Of a DNA stretch of 39,331 bases, positions 17,477-25,390 are shown piece after piece. A model generated the notes under the pieces. The model saw only the letters and a list, made by a program, of their open reading frames with translations, searched no databases and was not told the origin of the DNA. The translations under genes were made by a program, and so were the position numbers. This stretch comes from Myxococcaceae bacterium. GTDB lineage: Bacteria > Myxococcota > Myxococcia > Myxococcales > Myxococcaceae. Positions within the stretch are counted from its first letter, which is position 1; every line of letters begins with the position of its first letter. The stretch is taken from assembly GCA_016793095.1 (NCBI GenBank), contig JAEUJQ010000075.1:1-39331 (forward strand), written 5' to 3'.

Positions 17477-18091
17477 ATGCTCACGACCGCCTTCCTCTCC
17501 TTTGCCCTCGCCGCCGAGCCCATTCGCCTCTCGCCAGGGACGCAGCACATCTTGAAGGTGCCCGGCATCACGAAGGTCGCGGTCGGCCAGGAGTCCGTCG
17601 CCGACATCCGCCCCACCGGCAAGGGCGAGCTGCTGATCACCGCCAACCAGGTGGGCCGCACGTCTCTCACCATCTGGACCGGCTCGGGCATGCAGACGCG
17701 CATGATCGTGGTGGACGATGGCAGCACCAGCGAGATCGGCCGCATGGTGAAGACCCTGGTGAACCCCACCCTCAAGATCGAGAGCTACAACGGCGTCACC
17801 GTCATCGACGGGAAGCTCGACTCCATGGACGAGCTGCGGCGCCTCAACCAGCTCGTCGGCAACGACGCGAACGTGAAGATCCTCGCCACCGTGGACCCGC
17901 GGGTGATGCCGGCCGTCGCCGAGAACATCTCGGCGGCCTTCAAGAAGCAGGGCCTCGTGAACGCCCACGCGGTCTCCTACGGCGGGAAGATCGTGCTCGA
18001 GGGATCGGTGGCTGACGAGAAGGAGCTGCAGAAGGCGCTCATGATCGCGAACACGTACGCCGCTGCCGTCACCCCCGCCTTCGGGCGCTGA
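17477..18091 (+). CDS. Pilus/secretin N-terminal-type protein with BON-like units, no secretin domain
   Basis: 204 residues with a signal (1-13, FLSFALAAE). Residues 15-80 (PIRLSPGTQHILKVPG, VAVGQESVADIRPTG, ELLITANQVGRTSLTIW) match the N-terminal domain of CpaC/RcpA-type pilus secretins. Two BON-like units follow (NGVTVIDGKLDSMDEL and GGKIVLEGSVADEKEL). The protein stops there, without the secretin domain that would form the outer-membrane channel. No other pilus gene lies nearby. It may be a stand-alone accessory or a relic adopted for another role. Confidence 0.8.
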   Translation: MLTTAFLSFALAAEPIRLSPGTQHILKVPGITKVAVGQESVADIRPTGKGELLITANQVGRTSLTIWTGSGMQTRMIVVDDGSTSEIGRMVKTLVNPTLKIESYNGVTVIDGKLDSMDELRRLNQLVGNDANVKILATVDPRVMPAVAENISAAFKKQGLVNAHAVSYGGKIVLEGSVADEKELQKALMIANTYAAAVTPAFGR

Positions 18092-18102
18092 GCCTCTCCA
18101 CT

Positions 18103-19092
18103 TTGAGGAACACGCCGGCCCTCCGTCTGCTCGGGGTGCTCGTCGGCATCGGGCTGCTCTTCGTGCTGCTCCTGCCCCTGGCGGTGGGCCGGCCCGACCC
18201 CGACGCCGACGCGCCGCTGCCGAAGGACGTCGTCCGCAAGCCGCCCGAGTACGGGAAGGGCCGCGCGCACCGGGCGGAGCGCTTGTCGTGGCCGCTCGAG
18301 CTCGCCAAACAGCTCGCGCGTCCCAAGGCGGCCCCGAGGCCCGGCGAGTGGCTCTTCGAGCACCCGGAGGACGGCCAGCTCGTGCGAGACCTCATCCTCG
18401 AACGTCCCGGCGGTGGCTGGCCCCGCGGACGCGTGTTGTACCTCGTGGCGATCGGGGAGCTGTCCCCGCCGCAGACGGCCCTCGTGGAGCGCACCGCGGA
18501 GCTCCTCACCCACTTCTTTCAGATCCGGGTGACGGTGCTGCCCCCGCTCCCGTCCAGGCTCGTCCCGCCCGAGCGCCGGCGCGACCGCGACTTCGGCGAG
18601 CAGTGGCAGACCGAGCCGATCCTCGAGGCGCTCCCCGGCCTTCGCCCCGATGACGCCGCGGGCCTGATGGCCATCACGGCGGTCGATCTCTACCCCGGCC
18701 CCGAGTGGAACTTCGTCTTCGGCGAGGCGCGCTACGGCGAACGGGTGGGCGTGATGAGCCTGTGGCGCAACGGCGACCTCGAGAAGGAGCCGACCCTCGC
18801 GCTGTCCCGCACCGTCGCCACCGCGGCCCACGAGCTCGGCCACATGCTGGGCCTGCAGCACTGCGTCGCCTTCGAGTGCGTGATGAACGGCGCGAACTCG
18901 CAGGCCGAGTCCGACGCGATGCCGCTCGAGCCGTGCCCCGCGTGTCTCGAGAAGCTCAAGGTGCGCCTCGGCCTCGACCCCGTGCGACGCGCCCGTGACG
19001 TGGAGCTCGCCTCACGAGATGCCGGCCTCCCCACCGGCTCCTTCACGCCGCTGTTCGCCCTCTGGCGTGACGCAGGCGTTGCGATGCCCTGA
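18103..19092 (+). CDS. Archaemetzincin-family metalloprotease with N-terminal membrane anchor
   Basis: 329 residues from TTG at 18103; the ribosome-binding site is weak and a GTG at 18136 is an alternative, so the start is uncertain. A hydrophobic segment at about 8-28 is a signal anchor. The active site fits archaemetzincins exactly: HELGH (243-247), H253, then C254, C259, M261 and the CxxC pair C278/C281 that bind a second, structural zinc. Archaemetzincins are usually small soluble proteins, so the anchor and long N-terminal part (30-105) are unusual. Substrate unknown. The start lies 11 bases after the pilus-N/BON gene, so the two may be cotranscribed. Confidence 0.88.
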   Translation: MRNTPALRLLGVLVGIGLLFVLLLPLAVGRPDPDADAPLPKDVVRKPPEYGKGRAHRAERLSWPLELAKQLARPKAAPRPGEWLFEHPEDGQLVRDLILERPGGGWPRGRVLYLVAIGELSPPQTALVERTAELLTHFFQIRVTVLPPLPSRLVPPERRRDRDFGEQWQTEPILEALPGLRPDDAAGLMAITAVDLYPGPEWNFVFGEARYGERVGVMSLWRNGDLEKEPTLALSRTVATAAHELGHMLGLQHCVAFECVMNGANSQAESDAMPLEPCPACLEKLKVRLGLDPVRRARDVELASRDAGLPTGSFTPLFALWRDAGVAMP

Positions 19093-19097
19093 TCCCT

Positions 19098-19126
19098 TTG
19101 ACACGGCGAGCCAATGTCCTTAGAAC
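19098..19126 (+). promoter_or_regulatory. Sigma-70-like promoter for the glycosyltransferase gene
   Basis: TTGACA at 19098-19103 matches the -35 consensus exactly. After a 17-base spacer, TAGAAC at 19121-19126 matches the -10 at four of six positions. It lies directly after the archaemetzincin stop and would leave a leader of about 60 bases before ATG at 19192. This suggests the glycosyltransferase has its own start of transcription. Inferred from sequence only. Confidence 0.55.
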
Positions 19127-19191
19127 GGGGCGCCCTTGGACCCGGGAGGGGTTTCTCTGGAATTCCGGGTGGTTGCGAGGCCGTGAGCGCG

Positions 19192-20697
19192 ATGAGCATC
19201 GCCGAGATCGTCTTTATCTGCGTCTACTTCGGCGTGTTGGCCGTGCTGTCGACGTATGGCTCGCACCGGTACCGCATGGCGTACCTGTACTACCGGCACA
19301 AGTTTCAGCTGCCGACGCCGAAGGGCACGCTGCCCGAGTGGCCGCGCGTCACGGTGCAGCTGCCGATCTTCAACGAGATGTACGTGGTGCAGCGGCTCAT
19401 CGACTCGGTGTGCGCCATCGACTACCCGCGGGAGCGCTTCGAGGTCCAGGTGCTCGACGACTCCACTGACGAGACGTGCGCGATCGCGCGCGGCGTGGTG
19501 GAGAAGTGGAAGGAGCAGGGCGTCGACATCGTCTACATCCACCGCACCAACCGGCAGGGCTTCAAGGCAGGCGCGCTCGAGAACGGCCTGCACCTCGCGA
19601 AGGGTGACTTCGTGGCGGTGTTCGACGCCGACTTCGTGCCGGGCCAGGACTTCCTCAAGCGCACCGTGCCCTTCTTCGTGGATGACCAGGTGGGCATGGT
19701 GCAGGTGCGCTGGGGCCACCTGAACCGCGAGTTCTCGTTCCTCACCCAGGCGCAGAGCATCCTGCTCGACGGGCACTTCATCATCGAGCACACAGCGCGC
19801 AACCGCTCCGGCTGCTTCTTCAACTTCAACGGCACCGCGGGCGTGTGGCGGCGCTCCACCATCGTCGACGCCGGCGGCTGGCAGCACGACACGCTGACCG
19901 AAGATCTCGATCTCTCGTACCGCGCCCAGCTCAAGGGCTGGCAGTTCGTCTTCCTGCCCGACACCATCTCGCCGGCCGAGGTGCCGGTGGACATGAACGC
20001 CTTCAAGGGCCAGCAGCACCGGTGGGCGAAGGGCTCGATCCAGACGGCGCGCAAGCTGCTGCCCACCATCCTCCGCTCGAACCTGCCGTTCCACGTCAAG
20101 CGTGAGGCGTGGTTCCACCTGTCGAACAACATCGCCTACCCGCTCATGGTGCTGCTCGCGGTGATGATGCCGCTGTCGATGGTGGTGCGCTTCGAGCACG
20201 GCATGTACCAGACGCTCTTCCTCGATCTGCCGGTGTTCCTCGCGGCGACCGCGTCGGTCAGCTTCTTCTACATCGCGACGGTGCGAGAGCTCGGCCTCGG
20301 CTGGTGGGATCGCATCAAGTACCTCCCGTTCCTGATGAGCCTGGGCATCGGTCTGTCCATCAACCAGTCGCGCGCGGTCATCGAGGCGCTGCTGCACCAG
20401 GACAGCGAGTTCGCGCGCACGCCGAAGACCGGCTCTGAGGGCAGCAGGGTGCAGAAGGTGAAGAAGGCCTACAAGGGCCGGCGCACCTGGGTGCCGTACG
20501 TCGAGCTGGCCTTCGCGGCCTACTTCGCGGGCTCCATCTGGTACGCCTTCGACCACGACATCTACACCTCGATGCCGTACCTCTTCCTCTTCATGTTCGG
20601 GTACCTGTACGTCGGCGTGACGAGCCTCGTCGACTTCAACCGGCGCAGGCAGGACAACACGCAGGTTGGCCCAGAGGTCGCGCAGCCGACCACGTGA
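19192..20697 (+). CDS. Processive family 2 glycosyltransferase, CslA (mannan synthase)-like
   Basis: 501 residues from ATG at 19192 (GAGG 11 bases upstream; GTG at 19183 is an alternative). One N-terminal membrane helix (about 5-20), a GT2 catalytic domain, and about four membrane segments after residue 310. The processive motif set is complete: D89/D90 in LDDSTD, DAD 145-147, TED 236-238, QQHRW 274-278. Stretches such as LPIFNE, VLDDSTD, GYKAGAL-like GFKAGAL, FDADF and FNGTAGVWR resemble plant CslA glucomannan synthases more than BcsA. It probably builds a beta-linked polysaccharide and passes it across the membrane; sugar unknown. The next gene starts inside its end. Confidence 0.9.
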   Translation: MSIAEIVFICVYFGVLAVLSTYGSHRYRMAYLYYRHKFQLPTPKGTLPEWPRVTVQLPIFNEMYVVQRLIDSVCAIDYPRERFEVQVLDDSTDETCAIARGVVEKWKEQGVDIVYIHRTNRQGFKAGALENGLHLAKGDFVAVFDADFVPGQDFLKRTVPFFVDDQVGMVQVRWGHLNREFSFLTQAQSILLDGHFIIEHTARNRSGCFFNFNGTAGVWRRSTIVDAGGWQHDTLTEDLDLSYRAQLKGWQFVFLPDTISPAEVPVDMNAFKGQQHRWAKGSIQTARKLLPTILRSNLPFHVKREAWFHLSNNIAYPLMVLLAVMMPLSMVVRFEHGMYQTLFLDLPVFLAATASVSFFYIATVRELGLGWWDRIKYLPFLMSLGIGLSINQSRAVIEALLHQDSEFARTPKTGSEGSRVQKVKKAYKGRRTWVPYVELAFAAYFAGSIWYAFDHDIYTSMPYLFLFMFGYLYVGVTSLVDFNRRRQDNTQVGPEVAQPTT

Positions 20698-21142
20698 GCT
20701 TCCCCGGGGGCCCGTCCGCTATCCGACGACCTGTCCGTCGTGCGGCGCGCCCGCGGACGCCCAGGTGCGGCTGTTCCACTACCAGCCCTGGGACCCGCTC
20801 TACGTGCCCGTCTGTGCCGCGTGCGGACCGAAGCTGCTGAGCGGGCTGCTCCTGCGGCGCGGCGTCACCCTTGCGCTGGCCACCGCGGGCGCCATCGCGG
20901 CGCAGGCGCTCGGGCCGGCCTGGCTCGTGGAGACCTTCCCCGAAGCCGTGCAGGCGCGCTCGCTCTTTCAGTTCCTCTGGGTCGGCGGGGCGTCTCTCGG
21001 TGGGTTCCTGGCCGCGCTCGTCTTCCACGTGCTGTGGCCACCCAGGCTCGATCTCTCGATGACGCGAAGGACGGTGACGTTCGAGTGCGAGGACAGGGCC
21101 TGGGCCGCCGAGCTGGCGCGCCTCAACGCGCGGCCCGACTGA
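20666..21142 (+). CDS. Small membrane protein with two CxxC zinc-ribbon pairs
   Basis: 158 residues. The only in-frame start I see is TTG at 20666, overlapping the glycosyltransferase by 32 bases, so it may be translationally coupled; the start is uncertain. Cysteines C23/C26 (CPSC) and C50/C53 (CAAC) form a likely zinc ribbon near the N-terminus. Two membrane segments follow (about 66-85 and 103-122). The C-terminal 30 residues are soluble. Function unknown. The overlap suggests a link with the glycosyltransferase, which is inference. Confidence 0.65.
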   Translation: MAQRSRSRPRELPRGPVRYPTTCPSCGAPADAQVRLFHYQPWDPLYVPVCAACGPKLLSGLLLRRGVTLALATAGAIAAQALGPAWLVETFPEAVQARSLFQFLWVGGASLGGFLAALVFHVLWPPRLDLSMTRRTVTFECEDRAWAAELARLNARPD

Positions 21143-21263
21143 GCTCCCGGGACGGCGATCGCCCGCAGCGCTCCGAGCGCCCACGACGCCGCTCCGATCG
21201 ACGGGCCCGGGATCGGTCTCGCGGCGAACACGCGGACGTCGCCGGCGAGACTGTGCTCGTCCG

Positions 21264-21286
21264 CGAAGAAGAAGCGGCCGCGCCGC
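21264..21286 (-). terminator. Possible weak intrinsic terminator of the helicase gene
   Basis: On the minus strand, about 50 bases after the helicase stop at 21335, GCGGC-GCG-GCCGC (21286-21274) can form a five-pair G+C hairpin with a three-base loop, followed by TTCTTCTTC. The T-tract is interrupted, so the call is weak. The rest of the 192-base gap between the two convergent stops shows nothing I recognise. Confidence 0.3.
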
Positions 21287-21334
21287 GCGACCCTGTTGGA
21301 CGGCCTCCGCACCGGCCTGGCGTGCGCTGCGGCC

Positions 21335-23527
21335 TCACCGCTCGCGGGCGCGCTCGACCTTCAGGGCTTTCTCGCCGTTGTGCAGCTTGCCCATGAGCCC
21401 CTCGAACGTCGCGACGTCGCCGTCCGCGACGTGAATGTACGAGTAGCTGCCGCGCAGCTCGGTCTTCTGCACCTTGCCGGCTGGAGCCCCCAGCGCCTCG
21501 AGCGCCGCTGGCAGCCCCCCTTCGTCGATGCCGTCGAGCTTGCCCAGGTTGAGCCACAGCCGCGCGTGGCCAGCCTCGACTGGCGTCTGTTCCCTGGGCT
21601 CACGGCGTCGGCGCTCCCCGCGCTCCTCACGTTCTCCGCGCTCACGCCGCGGCCGCGCCTCACGGGCCACCTGGCTCGCGCCGCCGCTCGAGGCTGTCGG
21701 GTCGTCGATGGGAGGCAGGGGTTCCCCTCGCTGCAGCCGCTCGAACAGCTCTCGGTCGGACAGCTTCGGCCGGCTCGGCGCGACGGAAGCGACCTGTTGG
21801 GTCCCCGTGGTGCCGGCGGCGGGCGTCGGCGCTTCACTGGAGTGTGCGCGGCTCTGCTCGAAGAGCTCGCGATCGGACGTCCTCGACCCGCTCTCAGACC
21901 GCTCACGAGGTGGGCGGTCGCGACGTTCACGACGCGGGGCCGCTTCGGCCGAAGCCCCCTCGGCTCGTTCGACGGCGGGCGTTCCGGCGGGCGCCGTGCG
22001 CTGCTCGTCCCGGGGTGGGCGCTCCCGTCCTCCACGGCGCTCGTCACGGTCACGCCCGCCGCGCCGCTCTTCGCGGTCACGGCCGCGCCCGCCCTGGCGC
22101 TCTCCACGCCCCTCGCGGCGCTCCTCGCGAACGGGTGGCTCGATCGGAATACCGGCCAGCTGCGCGCGCTCCATGCGGCGGTGCGTGAAGAAGTACTTGA
22201 GCAGGTAGGCGATCAGCTCGTCCGCGTCGGGTCGCCCCTTCAGGGTGGAGGCGAGCGGCAGGTACGCTTCGTAGATCGACCCGGAGCCGGCCTCCTTCAG
22301 CTCACGCACGTGCCGCTCGGTGAAGAGCCGGTTCGCCTCCTCGGCGGTGGGCATGGTGCGCTGCTCGAAGGTGATGCCGTACTTCTTCTCGAGCGTCGTC
22401 AGGGTCGCCAGCTCGCGGCCCGAGGTGATGTTGAGGGCGACGCCCTTCTTGCCGATGCGTCCCGTACGGCCAACGCGGTGCAGGTACACGGCGGCGTCTT
22501 CGGGCAGCGAGTAGTTGATGACGTGGCCGAGGTCGGAGATGTCGATGCCGCGCGCCGCGAGATCCGTGGCCACCATGAAGGCCACCTCGCCGCGCTTGAT
22601 GCGGCCCATCACCCGCTCGCGCTCCTTCTGCGGCAGATCGCCGTTGAGCAGCTCGGCGTCGAAGCCGTTGCGGTTGAGCACCGCGGTGACGAGCTCGGTG
22701 TCGGTGCGCGTGTTGCAGAAGATGATCGCGTTCTCGGGATCTTCGAGCTCCAGCATGTAGAGCAGGTTGCGCGGCTTCGGGTACGCGTCGGACAGCTCGT
22801 AGCGCACGTGCTGGATGTGCTCGACCGTGTACACGTCACCCGACAGCAGCAGGGTCTCGGGGTCCTTCGTGTAGCGGGCGATGAGGCGCTGAATGTCTTC
22901 TGGCACGGTGGCCGAGAAGAGCAGCACCTGGCGCCCCTCCTTCGGGAGGTGGTCGAGGATGCGGGTGACCTCCTCGTAGAAGCCCTGGTTCAGCATCTCG
23001 TCTGCTTCGTCGAGCACCGCGTGGCGGCAGGTCTCGAGCTTCAGGTTGCCCCGGCGGATGTGATCGAACACGCGGCCGGGCGTGCCGACGATGATCGAGG
23101 CGCCCTCGCGCAGCGCGTCCTCCTGCTGCTTCATCGACGCGCCGCCGTAGATGCTCGTCACGCTCACGTCGCGGTACTTCGCGAGCGCGGTGAGCTCGTG
23201 CGTCACCTGCAGCGCGAGCTCACGCGTCGGACACATGATGAGCGCGCGCACCTCGCGGGTGCCCATGGGGATCTGATCAATGAGCGGGAGGCCGAAGGCG
23301 GCCGTCTTGCCGGTGCCCGTCTTGGAGCGGACGATCAGGTCCTTCCCCTGGCGGGCCGGGGCGTAGGCCTTCGCCTGCACGGGGGTGGGGTGGGTGTACC
23401 CGCGCTCGGCGATCGCGCGGCGCAGCTCAGGCGAGAGCCCGAGGTCGTCGAAGCTGACGTCCGCGACGTACTCCTGCGGGCGCTCGGACGAGCCGGTGGG
23501 CATCACTTCGGGGGTCGAGTCGGTCAT
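21335..23527 (-). CDS. DEAD-box RNA helicase with DbpA-type RNA-binding C-terminus
   Basis: 730 residues from ATG at 23527 (MTDSTPE); an ATG at 23566 would add 13 residues without family support. All helicase motifs are present: Q motif THPTPVQ, motif I KTGTGKT, PTRELALQ, TPGR, DEAD, SAT, IFCNTR, ATDLAARGID and HRVGRTGR. The long linker (about 455-655) is rich in Arg, Gly, Glu and Asp (RGG-like). It holds two copies of SDRELFE. The last 75 residues (from ARLWLNLGKLDGIDEGGL) resemble the DbpA RNA-binding domain. Related to DeaD/CsdA, which unwinds structured RNA in cold shock and ribosome assembly. The exact role is not shown. Confidence 0.93.
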   Translation of the reverse strand: MTDSTPEVMPTGSSERPQEYVADVSFDDLGLSPELRRAIAERGYTHPTPVQAKAYAPARQGKDLIVRSKTGTGKTAAFGLPLIDQIPMGTREVRALIMCPTRELALQVTHELTALAKYRDVSVTSIYGGASMKQQEDALREGASIIVGTPGRVFDHIRRGNLKLETCRHAVLDEADEMLNQGFYEEVTRILDHLPKEGRQVLLFSATVPEDIQRLIARYTKDPETLLLSGDVYTVEHIQHVRYELSDAYPKPRNLLYMLELEDPENAIIFCNTRTDTELVTAVLNRNGFDAELLNGDLPQKERERVMGRIKRGEVAFMVATDLAARGIDISDLGHVINYSLPEDAAVYLHRVGRTGRIGKKGVALNITSGRELATLTTLEKKYGITFEQRTMPTAEEANRLFTERHVRELKEAGSGSIYEAYLPLASTLKGRPDADELIAYLLKYFFTHRRMERAQLAGIPIEPPVREERREGRGERQGGRGRDREERRGGRDRDERRGGRERPPRDEQRTAPAGTPAVERAEGASAEAAPRRERRDRPPRERSESGSRTSDRELFEQSRAHSSEAPTPAAGTTGTQQVASVAPSRPKLSDRELFERLQRGEPLPPIDDPTASSGGASQVAREARPRRERGEREERGERRRREPREQTPVEAGHARLWLNLGKLDGIDEGGLPAALEALGAPAGKVQKTELRGSYSYIHVADGDVATFEGLMGKLHNGEKALKVERARER

Positions 23528-23579
23528 TTCGCGCCGGACGTGTAGCACCGCGCGGCAGATGAGCAACGACGGACCGCGT

Positions 23580-24134
23580 TCACCGGAAGAACAGGGACAC
23601 GAGCCCGGCCATCGGGAAGGGCAGCGTCACCAGGATCGTCGCGGCGGCCCAGAAGAACCCCGACTTGCGCCGCGCGAACCACTCACGCTCCTGCTGCGCG
23701 ACGGCGGCGGCGTGGGCGTCGAGGCCGCGGGTCTCGGTCCCCACCGGCGCCGGCCAGAGCGCGCTGATCGCCCCGCAACGAGGGCACTCCGGGTGTGCGA
23801 AGCCACGCACGGCCGACATCACGCTCACGGTCGCGCCGACGAAGCAGAAGAAGAAGGTGAGCACGAGCATGGCGTTGCGGTCGCTCCTGGTCGGTGGTCC
23901 GACCCGCTCGAAGCGCGGGCCCAGGTAGTCGCACGACTCGCAGACCATCCACGACGCGCGGTTCAGCGCGTTGGCGCGTCGCTCCTCGCGCTCCTCCGCC
24001 GTGCGCCGGGGCCGGCAGGCAAGGCAGCGGTCCTCCGTCCCATGCAACGTGCAGGCGTCGCACATGAAGACGCCGCAGCGCTTGCAGGTGCCGACGGCGG
24101 CGACGCCTTCGTGCGTGGCGCAGGTCGCGGTCAC
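23580..24134 (-). CDS. B-box-like zinc-finger membrane protein
   Basis: 184 residues from GTG at 24134, with GGAG 7 bases upstream. An earlier upstream extension lacks a ribosome-binding site. The N-terminus has a B-box-type pattern (C5, H8, C17, C20, C25, C28, H31, C37, C40). Two more CxxC pairs follow (C65/C68 and C117/C120), with two membrane segments at about 88-108 and 158-182. Proteins of this kind are common in myxobacteria and their function is not known. It is divergent from the sigma factor gene. Confidence 0.78.
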   Translation of the reverse strand: MTATCATHEGVAAVGTCKRCGVFMCDACTLHGTEDRCLACRPRRTAEEREERRANALNRASWMVCESCDYLGPRFERVGPPTRSDRNAMLVLTFFFCFVGATVSVMSAVRGFAHPECPRCGAISALWPAPVGTETRGLDAHAAAVAQQEREWFARRKSGFFWAAATILVTLPFPMAGLVSLFFR

Positions 24135-24250
24135 CGCGCGACTCCAGCGAGGCTGTGGAGGGTGGTCAAGCCCGTCCGAACGAGCGAGCCGCCGGCCTCG
24201 GCCGTCACCCACCATGGCGAAAACCGGCCGATGCGCTATTTGACGGAGCC

Positions 24251-25390
24251 ATGGCGGCGCGGCGCAAGAAGACGGAGAAGCCCGGTGCGAAGCCGGTGGA
24301 GGTCGTCGACGCCGAGCTCGTCGAAGACGCTCCGAAGCCTGCGCCGAAGCGCACCCGCACCGCCGAGATCGTGGTCGACGCGAAGCCGGTGAAGGAGGGC
24401 GAGGTCGAAGACACCGACGCCGCCGCCGAGCCGGCCGAGCCCGAGCTGGGCGAGCCCGACGTGAAGGAGCTCGAGGCCGAGGTCGTCGATGAGACCGCGC
24501 TGGCGCCGACCGTCTCGCGCACGCGGCTGGCGAAGGGCGACCCGCTCTCGGCGTACATGGCCGAGGTGACGCGGCACCCGCTGCTCACCCGCGAGCAGGA
24601 GGTCGAGCTCTCGCGGCGCTACCGCGACACCGGCGACGTGCGCGCGGCGTACACGCTGGTGGCCTCCAACCTGCGCCTCGTCGTGAAGCTCGCGCACGAG
24701 TACCACCGCAACCCGCTCTCGCTGCTCGATCTCATCCAGGAGGGGAACATCGGCCTCATGCAGGCCGTGAAGAAGTTCGACCCGGAGCGCGGCGTGAAGC
24801 TCGCGAGCTACGCCGCCTGGTGGATCCGCGCGTACATCCTTCGCTACATCATGGACAACTGGAAGATGGTGAAGCTGGGCACGACGGAGGCCCAGCGGAA
24901 GCTCTTCTTCAAGCTGCGCCAGGAGCAGGAGCGCCTCGCCAAGCAGGGCGTCGAGGTGACGCCGAAGCTGCTCGCCGAGCGCCTCAACGTCACCGAGCAG
25001 GACGTGGTGGAGATGGACCAGCGCCTCGGCAACGACGAGGTCAGCATCGACGCGCCGCTGAACGTGGACGACGATCGCGAGAGCCGCGCCGAGCGCCTGC
25101 TGCCCGCCACCGCCGCGTCGGCCGACGAGTCGCTCGCGAACGCCGAGCTGCGCGCGATGTTCAAGGAGAAGCTCGGCGACTTCGCGAAGAACCTGAACGA
25201 GAAGGAGCGCTTCATCTTCGAGAAGCGCCTCATCGCCGACGAGCCGATGACGCTCCAGGACATCGGCACGCAGTACGGGGTGTCACGTGAGCGGGCCAGG
25301 CAGATCGAGGCCGCGCTGATCACCCGCATGCGCAAGTACATGCAGGAGCACATCCCCGACTTCAACCTGCTCGAGAGCGAGGGCGAGTAG
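24251..25390 (+). CDS. RNA polymerase sigma factor, RpoH (sigma-32) family
   Basis: 379 residues from ATG at 24251, with GGAG only two bases upstream. Residues 1-95 form an acidic, Lys/Pro/Glu-rich extension with three VVD-type repeats. Then come region 2 (about 98-205: LVASNLRLVVKLAHEY, LDLIQEGNIGLMQAV, FDPERGVKLASYAAWWIRAYI), the RpoH box QRKLFFKLR (215-223) and region 4 with the helix-turn-helix at about 334-353 (TLQDIGTQYGVSRERARQIE). Myxobacteria use several RpoH-like factors (for example SigB and SigC in Myxococcus xanthus, linked to development); which one this corresponds to is not certain. The typical RpoH lacks the N-terminal extension. Confidence 0.93.
   Translation: MAARRKKTEKPGAKPVEVVDAELVEDAPKPAPKRTRTAEIVVDAKPVKEGEVEDTDAAAEPAEPELGEPDVKELEAEVVDETALAPTVSRTRLAKGDPLSAYMAEVTRHPLLTREQEVELSRRYRDTGDVRAAYTLVASNLRLVVKLAHEYHRNPLSLLDLIQEGNIGLMQAVKKFDPERGVKLASYAAWWIRAYILRYIMDNWKMVKLGTTEAQRKLFFKLRQEQERLAKQGVEVTPKLLAERLNVTEQDVVEMDQRLGNDEVSIDAPLNVDDDRESRAERLLPATAASADESLANAELRAMFKEKLGDFAKNLNEKERFIFEKRLIADEPMTLQDIGTQYGVSRERARQIEAALITRMRKYMQEHIPDFNLLESEGE

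Noticed and set aside
15110-17968. Long minus-strand frame opposite the PEGA protein, D-Ala-D-Ala ligase and pilus-N gene
   Set aside because: It spans three genes with clear families on the plus strand, and its Leu/Arg-rich tract is just the complement of the Lys/Glu-rich tail.
20968-21312. 114-codon minus-strand frame in the gap after the helicase
   Set aside because: It mostly overlaps the zinc-ribbon gene on the other strand and shows no domain or ribosome-binding site.
21296-23545. Long plus-strand open frame opposite the helicase
   Set aside because: The helicase motifs on the minus strand are complete, and the plus frame gives a low-complexity product without any family pattern.
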